A stretch of DNA of 64,000 bases, taken from NCBI RefSeq assembly GCF_002097715.1, contig NZ_CP020737.1:2976001-3040000 (forward strand). The letters run 5' to 3'. The stretch comes from Burkholderia ubonensis subsp. mesacidophila (lineage in GTDB: Bacteria > Pseudomonadota > Gammaproteobacteria > Burkholderiales > Burkholderiaceae). Shown in pieces: positions 9,815 through 18,822 of the stretch; position 1 is the stretch's first letter, and the number at the start of each line of letters is the position of its first letter. The notes beneath the pieces are model-generated. The model was not told the DNA's origin and made no database searches. It was given only the letters and a program-made list of their open reading frames with translations. A program made the translations under genes and the position numbers.

Positions 9815-11089
9815 ATGAGCATGATCGACATCGATCCCCCCGGCTTTCAGCCGCCCCGCCCCGTTGCAGGCGACGACGGCAACCGGCGTACCGTGCTGTA
9901 CGGCGGCTACACCGTCTTCAGCGTGTTCCAGCCGGTGTTTTCCGTGTCGCACCGGCGCGCGATCGGCTATCACGCGTCGCTGCGCGCGCACGACGAGGAA
10001 AGCCGCCAGGTCGCGTCGCACGAGGTCTTCACGCAGGCCGCGCGGCGCGGCGACCTGCTCGAGCTCGGCCGGCTCGCCGAATCGCTGCACCTCGGCAACT
10101 TCCACGCGTTCGACAGCCACGACGAATGGCTCTTCCTGAGCCTGCATCCCGCGGCGCTGATGGACACCGTCTACGGCGACGCGCTGCTCGCGAACCTGAA
10201 GGCGCTCGGCCTGCCGCCGCACCGCGTGGTGCTGGAAGTGCCCGAGCAGGCGGGCGGCGAGACGCCGCGCTATGCGGCGATCGTCGACGGCCTGCGCAAG
10301 GCCGGCTTCCTGATCGCGCTCGGCGGCTTCGGCGCGAAGCATTCGAACATCGACCGCGTCTGGCACCTGCACCCCGACATCGTCACGCTCGACCGCGGCA
10401 TCCTCGCGCAGGCGAGCGAGCATTCGCATCTCGAACGGGTGCTGCCGGGGCTCGTGTCGCTGCTGCACGAATCCGGCCAGCTCGTGCTGATGGGCGGCCT
10501 CGCGACCGAGCGCGACGCGCTGATCGCGCTCGAATGCGACGTCGATTTCGTGCAGGGCCAGTATTTCGCGGGCCCGAGCGTCGAGCCGGTGCAGCCGCAG
10601 GCCGCGGCGGGCTGCATGGATACGCTGTCGGCCGCGCTGCGCCTGCGCGTCGCGGAACGCGAGCGCATGCAGGCGACGCGGCTCGCGCCGTACGTCGCCG
10701 CGCTCGAGGAGGCCGGTACGAAGCTCGGCGCGGGCAGCACGCTCATCGACGCGGCCGCCACGGTGCTCGGCCTGCCCGAGACCGCGCGCTGCTTCCTGCT
10801 CGACGCGTCCGGGCGGCAGATCGGCGACAACGTGCTCGCGCGCGGCAGCGTGTCGCAACGCGCGAAGCGCTTCCGCCCGCTGCTGCACTCCGAAGGCGCG
10901 AGCTGGGAGCGCCGTCCGTACTTCATCCACGCGATGCGCATGCCGGGCCGCGTGCACCTGACGCCGCCCTATCTGTCGATCAACGAGGCGCACCTGTGCG
11001 TAACCGCGTCGATCGCCGCACCCGTCGCCGGCGGGATGCAGGTGCTCTGCGTCGACATCAACTGGGAAGCGGCCGCGCACCGCGACTGA
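9815..11089 (+). CDS. Degenerate EAL-domain protein with YkuI-like C-terminal domain
   Basis: A 424-aa soluble protein. Residues 30-265 have the EAL fold (FQPVFSVSHRRAIGYHASLR ... VVLEVPEQ ... IALGGFGAKHSNIDR ... VTLDRGIL), but the signature is broken. EAL is replaced by HAS (53-55), the metal-binding DD of DDFG by GG (170-171), the Asn of the FxN strand is lost, and the Lys of KxDR is replaced by Thr. It should therefore not hydrolyse c-di-GMP and may only bind it. Residues 290-420 resemble the PAS/Cache-like YkuI C-terminal sensor (LLDASGRQIGDNVL ... RPYFIHAM ... LCVTASIAAP). ATG codons at 9815 and 9821 are both possible starts. Confidence 0.88.
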   Translation: MSMIDIDPPGFQPPRPVAGDDGNRRTVLYGGYTVFSVFQPVFSVSHRRAIGYHASLRAHDEESRQVASHEVFTQAARRGDLLELGRLAESLHLGNFHAFDSHDEWLFLSLHPAALMDTVYGDALLANLKALGLPPHRVVLEVPEQAGGETPRYAAIVDGLRKAGFLIALGGFGAKHSNIDRVWHLHPDIVTLDRGILAQASEHSHLERVLPGLVSLLHESGQLVLMGGLATERDALIALECDVDFVQGQYFAGPSVEPVQPQAAAGCMDTLSAALRLRVAERERMQATRLAPYVAALEEAGTKLGAGSTLIDAAATVLGLPETARCFLLDASGRQIGDNVLARGSVSQRAKRFRPLLHSEGASWERRPYFIHAMRMPGRVHLTPPYLSINEAHLCVTASIAAPVAGGMQVLCVDINWEAAAHRD

Positions 11090-11138
11090 CGCCCCGGCGG
11101 CGGATCCGGTGCGCGCGAACGACCGGCTTGCGCCCGCG

Positions 11139-11744
11139 TCAGGCCGCTCCGTCCGCCCTGCGGACGATCAGCCGGTGCACGCGCTTGCCCGACGACGGGC
11201 TGACGACCTCATGCTCGTCGATCACCTGCACGCCGCCGCCGAGCGCCGCGCGCATCCGGGCGCCGTCGAGCGCCGTGTACAGGCGCCCGTGCTCGTCGCG
11301 CAGCGACCCGCTGCCGGCGACCCGCCAGCTCATGTACAGCGTGCCGCCCGGCGCGAGCAGCTCGACGAGCCGCGCGGCGGCGGCCGCCGCCTCGACATGG
11401 TCCAGGTGCATCACCACGGTCTCGCACAGCACGTTGCGGAACGCGCCGGACGGCACGCCGGGAAGCGCCGGCAGCGCCGCCTGCTCGAAGCGCAGGCCGG
11501 GATGGCGGCGGCGCGCCTCGTCGAGCAGCGCCGCGCTCGCGTCGTAGCCGCGCACGTCGAAGCCGCGGGACGCAAGCCAGGCCGTATCGCGTCCCGCGCC
11601 GCAGCCGACGTCCGCCGTCGGTCCCGGCGCGAAATGCTGTTCGAGGAGCGCATACATGTCGTCGGGCGGCCCCTCGTCGAGCCAGAGCTGCGCATAGTCG
11701 GCGGCGTAGGTGTCGTACGCGTCGAGTGTCGGGCGATCCACCAT
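11139..11744 (-). CDS. SAM-dependent methyltransferase, class I
   Basis: A 201-aa cytosolic methyltransferase. Motif I (ADVGCGAGRDTAWLA) is at residues 44-58, with the acidic partner RGYDAS about 20 residues later and the LLAPGGTLYMSWR post-strand motif. This is the Methyltransf_11/25 type. GGAG lies nine bases before the chosen ATG; an ATG ten codons upstream (11774) is also possible. The substrate cannot be inferred from the neighbours. Confidence 0.88.
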   Translation of the reverse strand: MVDRPTLDAYDTYAADYAQLWLDEGPPDDMYALLEQHFAPGPTADVGCGAGRDTAWLASRGFDVRGYDASAALLDEARRRHPGLRFEQAALPALPGVPSGAFRNVLCETVVMHLDHVEAAAAAARLVELLAPGGTLYMSWRVAGSGSLRDEHGRLYTALDGARMRAALGGGVQVIDEHEVVSPSSGKRVHRLIVRRADGAA

Positions 11745-11839
11745 GGCGATTGCGCTCCGCAAAGGCGTCACATGACGCCAATCCCATCTTAGTCGTTGCA
11801 CGGCGCGACACCGGCACGCAATCGTTTGGCGTCCGGCGC

Positions 11840-12862
11840 TCACGCCGCCAGCGCGGCCCACAGCGCGTCGCCGCGCCACGCGGGCCGTTGCGCGGCGGCC
11901 TCCGCGGCGTGCACGAGCGCGCACAGCCGCGCATTCACGGGCGCTGACGCACCGAAGCCTTCGGCCAGCCGCACCACCTCGCCGTTGATCCAGTCGACTT
12001 CGGTCGGCCGCCCCCTGGCGAGGTCGTCGGACATCGACGAGCGCGCGAGCGGATCGATCGCGAGCATCCGCGCAGCGAGCACGCGGAACAGCGGATCGGG
12101 CGCGTCGAGCAGCACCGGAATCCATGCCGCCGGCAACGGCGTGACGCGCGCCGGCCGGATCCCGGCCCGGGCGAGCCAGAGCAGCGCCTCGCGCTGCGCG
12201 AGCGCGACGCAGCGGCGATACGCGCGTTGCGCGAGTTCGTCGCGCAGCGGCAGGTTCGCGAGCGCGTTGACCGCGTTGTTCAGGTTGAACAGCAACTTCG
12301 CCCACTGCACGGCGGGCATGTCGCGCCGCAGCGCAAGCGGCAGCCCGGCGCGCGCGAACGCTTCGGCGAACGGCTGCAGCGCAGGCGACGCGTCGACCGC
12401 GAGCCGGCTCGCCGAGCCCTGGTGAAACGCGCCCGGCCCGCGCTCGATCACGTTGAACGGCACCATGCCGGCGAACACCGTGGCCTGCGGCAACGCCGCG
12501 CGCAACGTGTCGACGTTGCGCACGCCGTTCTGGAAGCTGATCACGCGCGCGCCCGGCCGCAGCACGCCGGCGAGCTGTGCGGCGAGCGCCGGCGTCGCCG
12601 CCGACTTCACCGTGACGAGCACGAGCGACGCGTCGGCCGCGGCAGCCATGTCGGTGTCGAACGCGACGTCCGTCGGCGCAAGCTGCGCGCGATACCCGCG
12701 ATGATCCGACAGCGTCAGCCCGTGGCTCCGGATCGCGTCGCCGATCCGCGCGCGGCCGATCAGCGTGACGGGCTGCCCCGCCGCCGCGAGCCGGCCGCCG
12801 AGATAGCAGCCGACCACGCCCGCGCCGACCACGCAGATGCGCGCCATCGACGGTTCAGACAT
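11840..12862 (-). CDS. panE: 2-dehydropantoate 2-reductase family protein
   Basis: A 340-aa NADPH-dependent reductase of the ketopantoate reductase family. Seen: the Rossmann motif GAGVVGCYLGG close to the N-terminus, VTVKS, FQNGVRN, the catalytic-lysine block WAKLLFNLNNAVNAL and the C-terminal EVDWINGEVV. The product would be pantoate for CoA synthesis, but Burkholderia often carry paralogues, so the true panE role is not certain. The start ATG at 12862 overlaps the stop of the Mpo1-like gene by 8 bp, indicating translational coupling; the ATG at 12847 is an alternative. Confidence 0.88.
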   Translation of the reverse strand: MSEPSMARICVVGAGVVGCYLGGRLAAAGQPVTLIGRARIGDAIRSHGLTLSDHRGYRAQLAPTDVAFDTDMAAAADASLVLVTVKSAATPALAAQLAGVLRPGARVISFQNGVRNVDTLRAALPQATVFAGMVPFNVIERGPGAFHQGSASRLAVDASPALQPFAEAFARAGLPLALRRDMPAVQWAKLLFNLNNAVNALANLPLRDELAQRAYRRCVALAQREALLWLARAGIRPARVTPLPAAWIPVLLDAPDPLFRVLAARMLAIDPLARSSMSDDLARGRPTEVDWINGEVVRLAEGFGASAPVNARLCALVHAAEAAAQRPAWRGDALWAALAA

Positions 12863-13382
12863 GCGCGTCGTGCGCGCCGCCGTGCACGGGCCCGGCCCGC
12901 TCCTCGACCGCACGCCGCACGTCGCCGCGCAGCCCCGCGAAGAACGCGATCTCGGCAACGACGAACAGCGGCCCGACCATCAGCCCGACGAGATCGTCGA
13001 CGAACGCGGGCTTACGCCCTTCGAACCAGTGCCCGACAAACTGCACGATCCAGCCGACGACGAACGCGCCGATCCCGATGCCGAGCCATTGCGCGGTCGG
13101 CAGCGCGGCGAGCGTCTGCCCGGCCCACAGGCCGAGGGCAAACAGCGCCGTCATCACGACGCCGAAGCGCAGGTCGACGCGCAGGTAGAACACGACGAAC
13201 GCGATCGTGAGCAGCAGCGCCGGCGACAGCGCGACGCCCGCCGGCGCGCCGAGCGCGGGCCGCGACAGCAGCACCTCGACCGCGAACACGATCATCGGGA
13301 TGCCGACCAGGTGCGTCGCGATGTTGCGTGCGTCGCGGTGATAGGCCGCGTACTGGGAGAGATGGTCTTCGAGCGTCTTCAT
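12855..13382 (-). CDS. Mpo1-like (DUF962/YGL010w) membrane protein
   Basis: A 175-aa inner-membrane protein with about four hydrophobic segments. The start, YAAYHRDARNIATHLVGIP, and a later VGHWFEGRKPAFVDD supply the conserved His residues (HRD, HxxG, GHxxFEGxxP) of the family. Yeast Mpo1 is an Fe-dependent dioxygenase acting on 2-hydroxy fatty acids; the bacterial role is inferred only. GGAGAC precedes the ATG by five bases. It is coupled to the downstream panE-like gene. Confidence 0.87.
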   Translation of the reverse strand: MKTLEDHLSQYAAYHRDARNIATHLVGIPMIVFAVEVLLSRPALGAPAGVALSPALLLTIAFVVFYLRVDLRFGVVMTALFALGLWAGQTLAALPTAQWLGIGIGAFVVGWIVQFVGHWFEGRKPAFVDDLVGLMVGPLFVVAEIAFFAGLRGDVRRAVEERAGPVHGGAHDAHV

Positions 13383-13464
13383 GGCGTCTCCTTGTCGTTC
13401 GATGCGCGCTATGATGCCCGTCACGCCCGAGAACCTCTGTCGGCTACCCGACATCGCGCCGCCC

Positions 13465-14178
13465 ATGCCCGAGTCCCTCGACCCAGAGCCTTTCGACCGA
13501 TACCTGCCGGAACTCGACGCGCACCCGTGGTTCGCCGCGCTGCCGCAGGCGTTGCGCGCGGCGTTGCTCGCGCGCGCCGCGCTGCGCCGCCTGCCGGCCG
13601 GCCAGGCGCTGTTCCGCCGCGGCGACCCGCCGTGCGGGCTGTACGCGGTGCTGAGCGGTTCCCTCACGATAGGCGCGGTCGATCCGCAGGGCAAGGAGGC
13701 GCTGCTGACGGTCGCCGAGCCGGTCACGTGGTTCGGCGAGATCGCGCTGTTCGACGGCCGGCCGCGCACGCACGACGCGATCGCGCTCGACGACACGCTG
13801 CTGCTGCACGTGCCGCAGGCCGCGCTGCTCGCGATCCTCGACGCGACGCCGCAATACTGGCGGCAATTCGCGCTGCTGATGGCGCAGAAGCTGCGGCTCA
13901 GCTTCCTGACCGTCGAGTCGATGAGCGTGATGCCGGCCGCGCAGCGGCTCGCCGCGCGCCTGCTGATGATCGCCGACGGCTACGGCGGAATCAGCGCCGG
14001 ACGCACGCGCATCCGGCTGTCGCAGGAAAAGCTCGCGGCGATGCTGTCGCTGACGCGGCAGACCACGAATCAGTTGCTGAAATCGCTGGAGACGGACGGC
14101 GTGGTGCGGCTGCACGTCGGCGAGATCGAACTCGTCGACGTCGACGCGCTGCGTCGCGCGAGCGGGCTGCCGGGCTGA
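13465..14178 (+). CDS. Crp/Fnr family transcriptional regulator
   Basis: A regulator of about 237 aa with an N-terminal cyclic-nucleotide-binding fold (LPAGQALFRRGDPPCGLYAVLSG) and a C-terminal winged helix-turn-helix (RLSQEKLAAMLSLTRQTTNQ). No N-terminal cysteine cluster is present, so it is not an Fnr-type Fe-S sensor. The chosen ATG gives the usual family length; in-frame ATGs at 13411 and 13414 would overlap the opposing promoter more. It is divergent from the Mpo1-like gene and convergent with the MFS pair. Target genes unknown. Confidence 0.87.
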   Translation: MPESLDPEPFDRYLPELDAHPWFAALPQALRAALLARAALRRLPAGQALFRRGDPPCGLYAVLSGSLTIGAVDPQGKEALLTVAEPVTWFGEIALFDGRPRTHDAIALDDTLLLHVPQAALLAILDATPQYWRQFALLMAQKLRLSFLTVESMSVMPAAQRLAARLLMIADGYGGISAGRTRIRLSQEKLAAMLSLTRQTTNQLLKSLETDGVVRLHVGEIELVDVDALRRASGLPG

Positions 14179-14220
14179 CCAGCCGACCGCCCGCCACGCC
14201 CGTCACGACCGTCACGACCG

Positions 14221-15570
14221 TCACGACCGCCCCGGCTCCCCGCGCCACGCGACGCCGTCGCCGCGCGACGCATCCCCGCGCGTGCCTGCCCCTCGCGCCC
14301 TCATCAACAGCGCCGCGCCGACGAAGCCGAACAGCGCGAGCGTCAGCATGCCGGCCTGCGGATGCCCGGCGACGCGCTCCGCGACGCTCTTCAGGTTCGG
14401 CGCGACGAAGCCGCCGAGATTGCCGACCGAATTGATGAACGCGATCCCGCCCGCCGCGGCCGCGCCGCCCAGATAGCCGGTCGGCAAGGTCCAGAACAGC
14501 GGCTGCACCGCGACGAACCCGGTCGCGGCCACGCAGAATGCAACCAGCACGACCGGCAGCGACGCGCCGAGCGCCGACGCGGCGATGCCCGCCGCCGCGA
14601 GCGCCAGCATCGCGGCCGCCCATGCGCGGTGCCGGCCCGAGCGGTCCGCGCGCCGCGTGACGACGAATGTGCCGGCGATCGCCGCGCACCACGGGATCGC
14701 GGTCAGGAGGCCCACCGCCGTGCCGACGTGGCCGCCCGTCAGCCCGGCGATGCGCGTCGGCAGGTAGAACACGACGCCGTACACGCTGACCTGGACCGCG
14801 AAATAGATCGCGCTGAAGAACAGCACGCGCGGATCGCGCAATGCCGCCGCCACCGATGCCGGGCCGTGCGCGCGCTTGTGCGCGTCCTCGTCGCCGAGCG
14901 TCGCCGCGAGCGCCGCGCGCTCGTCGGCCGACAGCCAGCGCGCGTCGGCGGGCCGGTCGGTCAGGTAGAAGAACGCGATCACGCCGACCACGGATGCCGC
15001 GAGCCCCTCGACCGCGAACATCCCCTGCCACGGATGCAGGCCGAACGGCATCGGCAGGTCGAGCAGCCAGCCGGACACCGGGCTGCCGAGCACGAGCGCG
15101 AGCGGCAGCCCGAAGTAGAACAGGCCCATCGCCTGCGCGCGGATTCGCGCGGGGAACCAGTTCGACAGGAACAGGATGATGCCGGGAAAGAAGCCCGCTT
15201 CCGCGATGCCGAGCAGCACGCGCAGCAGGTAGAAGCTCGCCGCGTCGTGCACGAACGCCGTGCACGCGGACACGATGCCCCAGGTGAGCATGATGCGGCT
15301 CATCCACACGCGCGCGCCGAAGCGATGCATCAGCAGGTTGCTCGGGACTTCGAACAATGCGTAGCCGACGAAGAAGATGCCGGCGCCGAACGCGAACGCC
15401 GCATCGCTCAGGCCGGTGTCGGCCTGCAGCACGTTCTTCGCGAACCCGACGTTCGCGCGATCGACGAACGCGAGCACGTACATCAGCACGAGGAACGGCA
15501 GCAGGCGTGCGCGGGCCTTGGCGGTGGCGGCATCCAGTGCCGGCGATGCGTCCATGGTTGGCAGGTTCAT
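14221..15570 (-). CDS. MFS transporter, anion:cation symporter (ACS) family
   Basis: A 449-aa, 12-segment inner-membrane permease. LMYVLAFVDRANVGFAKN in TM1 and the FFPGIILFLSNWFPARIRAQAMG block are typical of ACS permeases for organic acids such as phthalate, tartrate or hexuronates. GGGAGACG lies upstream of the ATG. It is the second gene of a two-permease unit, 17 bp after the first. No catabolic enzyme lies beside it, so the substrate is unknown. Confidence 0.88.
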   Translation of the reverse strand: MNLPTMDASPALDAATAKARARLLPFLVLMYVLAFVDRANVGFAKNVLQADTGLSDAAFAFGAGIFFVGYALFEVPSNLLMHRFGARVWMSRIMLTWGIVSACTAFVHDAASFYLLRVLLGIAEAGFFPGIILFLSNWFPARIRAQAMGLFYFGLPLALVLGSPVSGWLLDLPMPFGLHPWQGMFAVEGLAASVVGVIAFFYLTDRPADARWLSADERAALAATLGDEDAHKRAHGPASVAAALRDPRVLFFSAIYFAVQVSVYGVVFYLPTRIAGLTGGHVGTAVGLLTAIPWCAAIAGTFVVTRRADRSGRHRAWAAAMLALAAAGIAASALGASLPVVLVAFCVAATGFVAVQPLFWTLPTGYLGGAAAAGGIAFINSVGNLGGFVAPNLKSVAERVAGHPQAGMLTLALFGFVGAALLMRARGAGTRGDASRGDGVAWRGEPGRS

Positions 15571-15587
15571 CGAGGTCGTCTCCCTGT

Positions 15588-16898
15588 TCAGCGTCCGGAC
15601 GGTCCGGCCAGTTCGAAAGCCGCGTCGCCCGCGTGCGCATGCGCGTCGTCGCGCAGCGGCAGGTCGGGCCGCATGAAGAAGGTCATCGCGATGCCGAGCA
15701 CGAGCAGCGCGATCGAGCCGGCGAACGGCAGCGTCCAGCTGCCGGTGCGGTCGACGACGAAGCCGAACACGATCGGCGTGAAGATGCCCGCGATCGCCGA
15801 GCCGGCGTTCACGAGGCCGCTCGCGACGCCGACGTGCCGCGGCGTGATGTCCATCGGTACCGCCCAGATCGGCCCGATCGTCATCTCGAGGAAGAAGAAC
15901 GACAGGCTCATCGACGCGGCCGTCACGGTCAGCGACTGCGCGAACATCACCGGCGCGAGGAACACGAGCGCGCCGGCGAACGCGACGATGATCACGTTGC
16001 GGCGCGCGGCGACGACGTTGCCGGTGCGCTTCAGCACGCGATCGCTGAGCACGCCGCCCACCGTGTTGCCGACGACGCCCGACAGGAACACGCCGGCCGA
16101 GAACAGGGCGGACTGCTTCAGGTCGAGGCCGCGCCCGTGCATGAAGAAGGTCGGCAGCCACGTGAAGAACAGCCAGCCGGTCCAGCCGTAGCAGAAGTAC
16201 ACGACCATCGTCGGCGCGATGCGGGCGAGCAGCCGCCGCCACGGCGTGCGGGTGTGCGCCGGCGAGTCGGCTGCGGAGCGGGCCGGCGGCAGGTCGGCCG
16301 CTTCGTCGGCGGACAGGTGGCGGTGCCGGCGCGGATCGTCGGCGAAGTACCACGCGTAGACGATCACCCACACGGCGGTGAGCGCCCCCGCCGCGACGAA
16401 CGACGCGCGCCACGATGCGATCGCGACGACGAACGCGACGAACGGCGGCGTCACTGCGTTGCCGAGCCGCGAGAATGAATGCGTGAGCCCTTGCACGAAG
16501 CCGCGCCGGCCGGCGGGGAACCAGTTGGTCAGCGCGCGGGCCTGTGCGGGCAGCGCCGCACCCTCGCCGACGCCGAGCAGCATGCGCGCGCAGAACAGCG
16601 ACACGAGGCCGCCGGCGAGCCCGGTGGCGACGGTCGCGACGATCCAGATCGTCGCGCACGCGATCAGCGTGCGCTTCGCGCCGTAGCGGTCGCTCGCCCA
16701 GCCGCCGAGCACCTGGCAGATCGCGTACGTGTACGCGAATGCCGCGAACACGAGGCCGACGCCGGTATTGGACAGATGCAGGTCGTCGCGGATCACGCCG
16801 GCGGACGCCGACAGGTTCACGCGATCGAGGTACATGATGAACGACATCGCGCACATCAGCGCGAGGACCGACCGACTAACGCGGGGGCGTTGAAACAT
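15588..16898 (-). CDS. MFS transporter, ACS family (first of tandem pair)
   Basis: A 436-aa, 12-segment permease. TM1 has FIMYLDRVNLSASAGVI, loop 2-3 has GGWASDRYGAKR (MFS motif A), and LTNWFPAGRRGFVQGLTHSFSRLGNA matches the ACS signature. It is only moderately similar to its neighbour, so the pair is unlikely to be a recent duplication. A strong ribosome site (GGAGGAGAC) fixes the start. A 229-bp gap upstream carries the promoter and, at its far end, a terminator. Confidence 0.88.
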   Translation of the reverse strand: MFQRPRVSRSVLALMCAMSFIMYLDRVNLSASAGVIRDDLHLSNTGVGLVFAAFAYTYAICQVLGGWASDRYGAKRTLIACATIWIVATVATGLAGGLVSLFCARMLLGVGEGAALPAQARALTNWFPAGRRGFVQGLTHSFSRLGNAVTPPFVAFVVAIASWRASFVAAGALTAVWVIVYAWYFADDPRRHRHLSADEAADLPPARSAADSPAHTRTPWRRLLARIAPTMVVYFCYGWTGWLFFTWLPTFFMHGRGLDLKQSALFSAGVFLSGVVGNTVGGVLSDRVLKRTGNVVAARRNVIIVAFAGALVFLAPVMFAQSLTVTAASMSLSFFFLEMTIGPIWAVPMDITPRHVGVASGLVNAGSAIAGIFTPIVFGFVVDRTGSWTLPFAGSIALLVLGIAMTFFMRPDLPLRDDAHAHAGDAAFELAGPSGR

Positions 16899-17087
16899 GG
16901 TGTCTCCTCCAGGAGCGGTGCGCGGCCCCGTGGCCGGGGTCTCGATGCGCGCCGTCATTCGTGTCACGAATTGCTGGAGAAGTGTCGGAGCCGGGCCGTC
17001 GAGCGTCTATTGAATTTATGGCATCGACTGATTGCCTCCGGTTATAAGGCCCGGCCGGCCGTCGGCTGCACGGCGGCCGATAAAAGA

Positions 17088-17110
17088 AAAGCCCTCGTAG
17101 CGAGGGCTTG
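17088..17110 (-). terminator. Hairpin terminator, copy 1 of a duplicated element
   Basis: Stem AAGCCCTCG / CGAGGGCTT with a TAG loop. On the minus strand it is followed by TTTCTTTTAT and ends the orphan gene at 17128. The same hairpin with its flanking A residues recurs at 18169-18196. Confidence 0.8.
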
Positions 17111-17127
17111 GCCGGCGATGCGACGGA

Positions 17128-17979
17128 TCAGAGCCGCTCGATGACTTCAAGGAACAGCAACACGACGATGAGGATGCCGATCCACCTCAGCGTCAATCTG
17201 AGATTGAGGAGCCTGAGTCCCAGCGAATTCACCGCATCCGCGACGAGCTTCGCCGTGACGTCCCCGTCCTGGCCGTTGCTCGCCGCCGCGCCGCGCAATG
17301 TGGTCGTCGCAAAGTCGATCCGCAGATGGGTGACATAGCCGGTTGCGATGCTTGGCCATTCGATCGCGTCGTCGCCGGCGTTGGGCCTGAGAAAAAGGCG
17401 GGGCTGGCGTGTCGGGTCAACCGCCGCACTTTCCGCCAGATACAGGTGCCGCATGGCCAGCCCCAGCTCCACCGCGCCCAGCTGGCCATCCGCGATGGCC
17501 TTCGCCAGCGCCTGCAGGCAGGCGCCGGGAATGTGGCAGGCGAGCCACCACTGGTCGGGCTCGTCGGCGCCGTCGTCGGCACGATTGAAGCCGAGCCGGG
17601 CACTGCCGAGCACCACGTCGGACAATGCGTTGCCCAGCTCGTCTTCCAGCGCACGCAGGCCCAGCCGGTCAGCCGTGCTGACGTCGCGCGCGTCGAAGGA
17701 CACCTGCAGCGTGCGCGTCGTGTGTTGATCGGCGCCGATGATCGACAGCTCCTGGCCCTCCAGATGGGCCACGCCGTGCAGCGACATGGCAAGCACCGGC
17801 TGCTTTTCCGCGTCCAGCGGCTCTGCGAGCTGTTGCACCACCTGAAGCTGCCCGAGCTTCAACCACAGGGTCATGGCGGGGTAATACGTGCGTTTCTCGT
17901 TGTCGAACCCGACATGTTCGAGGGCGTGATCCTTCCGCTCGACGAAATTCAACGCAACCTTTCTTTCCAGAAAAACCAT
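17128..17979 (-). CDS. Orphan protein with C-terminal membrane anchor
   Basis: A 283-aa protein of no family I recognise. It starts MVFLERKVALNFVERKDHAL and is mostly soluble, with charged and aliphatic segments (QVSFDARDVSTADRLGLRAL). A single C-terminal hydrophobic helix (IGILIVVLLFLEVIERL, about 263-282) suggests a tail-anchored inner-membrane protein facing the cytoplasm. No signal peptide. The codons look somewhat less GC-extreme than the neighbours. It lies alone between two copies of the same hairpin terminator, next to sodB, consistent with later insertion at this site. Confidence 0.75.
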   Translation of the reverse strand: MVFLERKVALNFVERKDHALEHVGFDNEKRTYYPAMTLWLKLGQLQVVQQLAEPLDAEKQPVLAMSLHGVAHLEGQELSIIGADQHTTRTLQVSFDARDVSTADRLGLRALEDELGNALSDVVLGSARLGFNRADDGADEPDQWWLACHIPGACLQALAKAIADGQLGAVELGLAMRHLYLAESAAVDPTRQPRLFLRPNAGDDAIEWPSIATGYVTHLRIDFATTTLRGAAASNGQDGDVTAKLVADAVNSLGLRLLNLRLTLRWIGILIVVLLFLEVIERL

Positions 17980-18168
17980 GACACGCCCCCGCCGTTGCCG
18001 ATTGCGTCATGCCGATCGCATGGTCGTAGCGTCTGCAGTTTCGCACTTACCCACAGTAGGCGACTACGCGGCATTCTACTGATCCGAAACTACCCTCATA
18101 TGTTACGAATTACCGACAAGACGCCCGTTTCATTCCCGGACGTGTTTCAAGACCGATCGTCGAAAAAC

Positions 18169-18196
18169 AAAAAGCCCTCGTAGCGAGGGCTTTTTT
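18169..18196 (-). terminator. sodB terminator, copy 2 of a duplicated hairpin
   Basis: AAAAGCCCTCG-TAG-CGAGGGCTTTTTT. T or A runs on both sides make it usable in either direction; on the minus strand it ends sodB 48 bp after the stop. The 23-nt core is identical to the hairpin at 17088-17110. Confidence 0.88.
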
Positions 18197-18243
18197 CGGG
18201 ATGCCGCGCGCCCGGTGCGGGGCGCGGCAAACGCGTCGGTGAC

Positions 18244-18822
18244 TTACGCGAAGTTCTTCGCTGCGAAGTCCCAGTTCACGATGTTCCAGAACGCTTCGAC
18301 GAACTTCGGACGCGCGTTGCGGTAGTCGATGTAGTACGCGTGCTCCCACACGTCGATCGTCAGCAGCGCCTTGTCGGCCGTCGTCAGCGGCGTTGCCGCG
18401 TTGCTCGTCGACACGATGTCGAGCGAACCGTCCGCCTTCTTCACGAGCCATGCCCAGCCCGAGCCGAACGTGCCGACTGCCGCCTTCGTGAAGGCTTCCT
18501 TGAACGCGTCGTACGAACCCCACTTCGCATTGATCGCGTCGCCCAGCGCGCCCGTCGGTGCGCCGCCGCCGTTCGGCGACAGGCTGTTCCAGAAGAACGT
18601 GTGGTTCCAGATTTGCGCGGCGTTGTTGAAGATGCCGCCCGACGACTTCTTCACGATCTCTTCCAGCGACAGGTTTTCGAATTCCGTGCCGGGGATCAGG
18701 TTGTTCAGGTTCGTCACATAAGCCTGGTGATGCTTGCCGTAGTGGTACTGAATCGTCTCTTGCGAGATGGTCGGCGCGAGCGCGTCTTCAGCGTACGGGA
18801 GCGGCGGGAGCGTATGAGCCAT
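18244..18822 (-). CDS. sodB: Superoxide dismutase (Fe)
   Basis: A 192-aa cytosolic iron superoxide dismutase converting superoxide to H2O2 and O2. Metal ligands are seen in [10 protein letters not shown] (His27 region), NHTFFWNSL (His) and the signature DVWEHAYY (Asp, His). [10 protein letters not shown] and FGSGWAWLV are typical of the Fe form. GAAGGA precedes the ATG by six bases. It is monocistronic with a strong terminator. Confidence 0.97.
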   Translation of the reverse strand: MAHTLPPLPYAEDALAPTISQETIQYHYGKHHQAYVTNLNNLIPGTEFENLSLEEIVKKSSGGIFNNAAQIWNHTFFWNSLSPNGGGAPTGALGDAINAKWGSYDAFKEAFTKAAVGTFGSGWAWLVKKADGSLDIVSTSNAATPLTTADKALLTIDVWEHAYYIDYRNARPKFVEAFWNIVNWDFAAKNFA

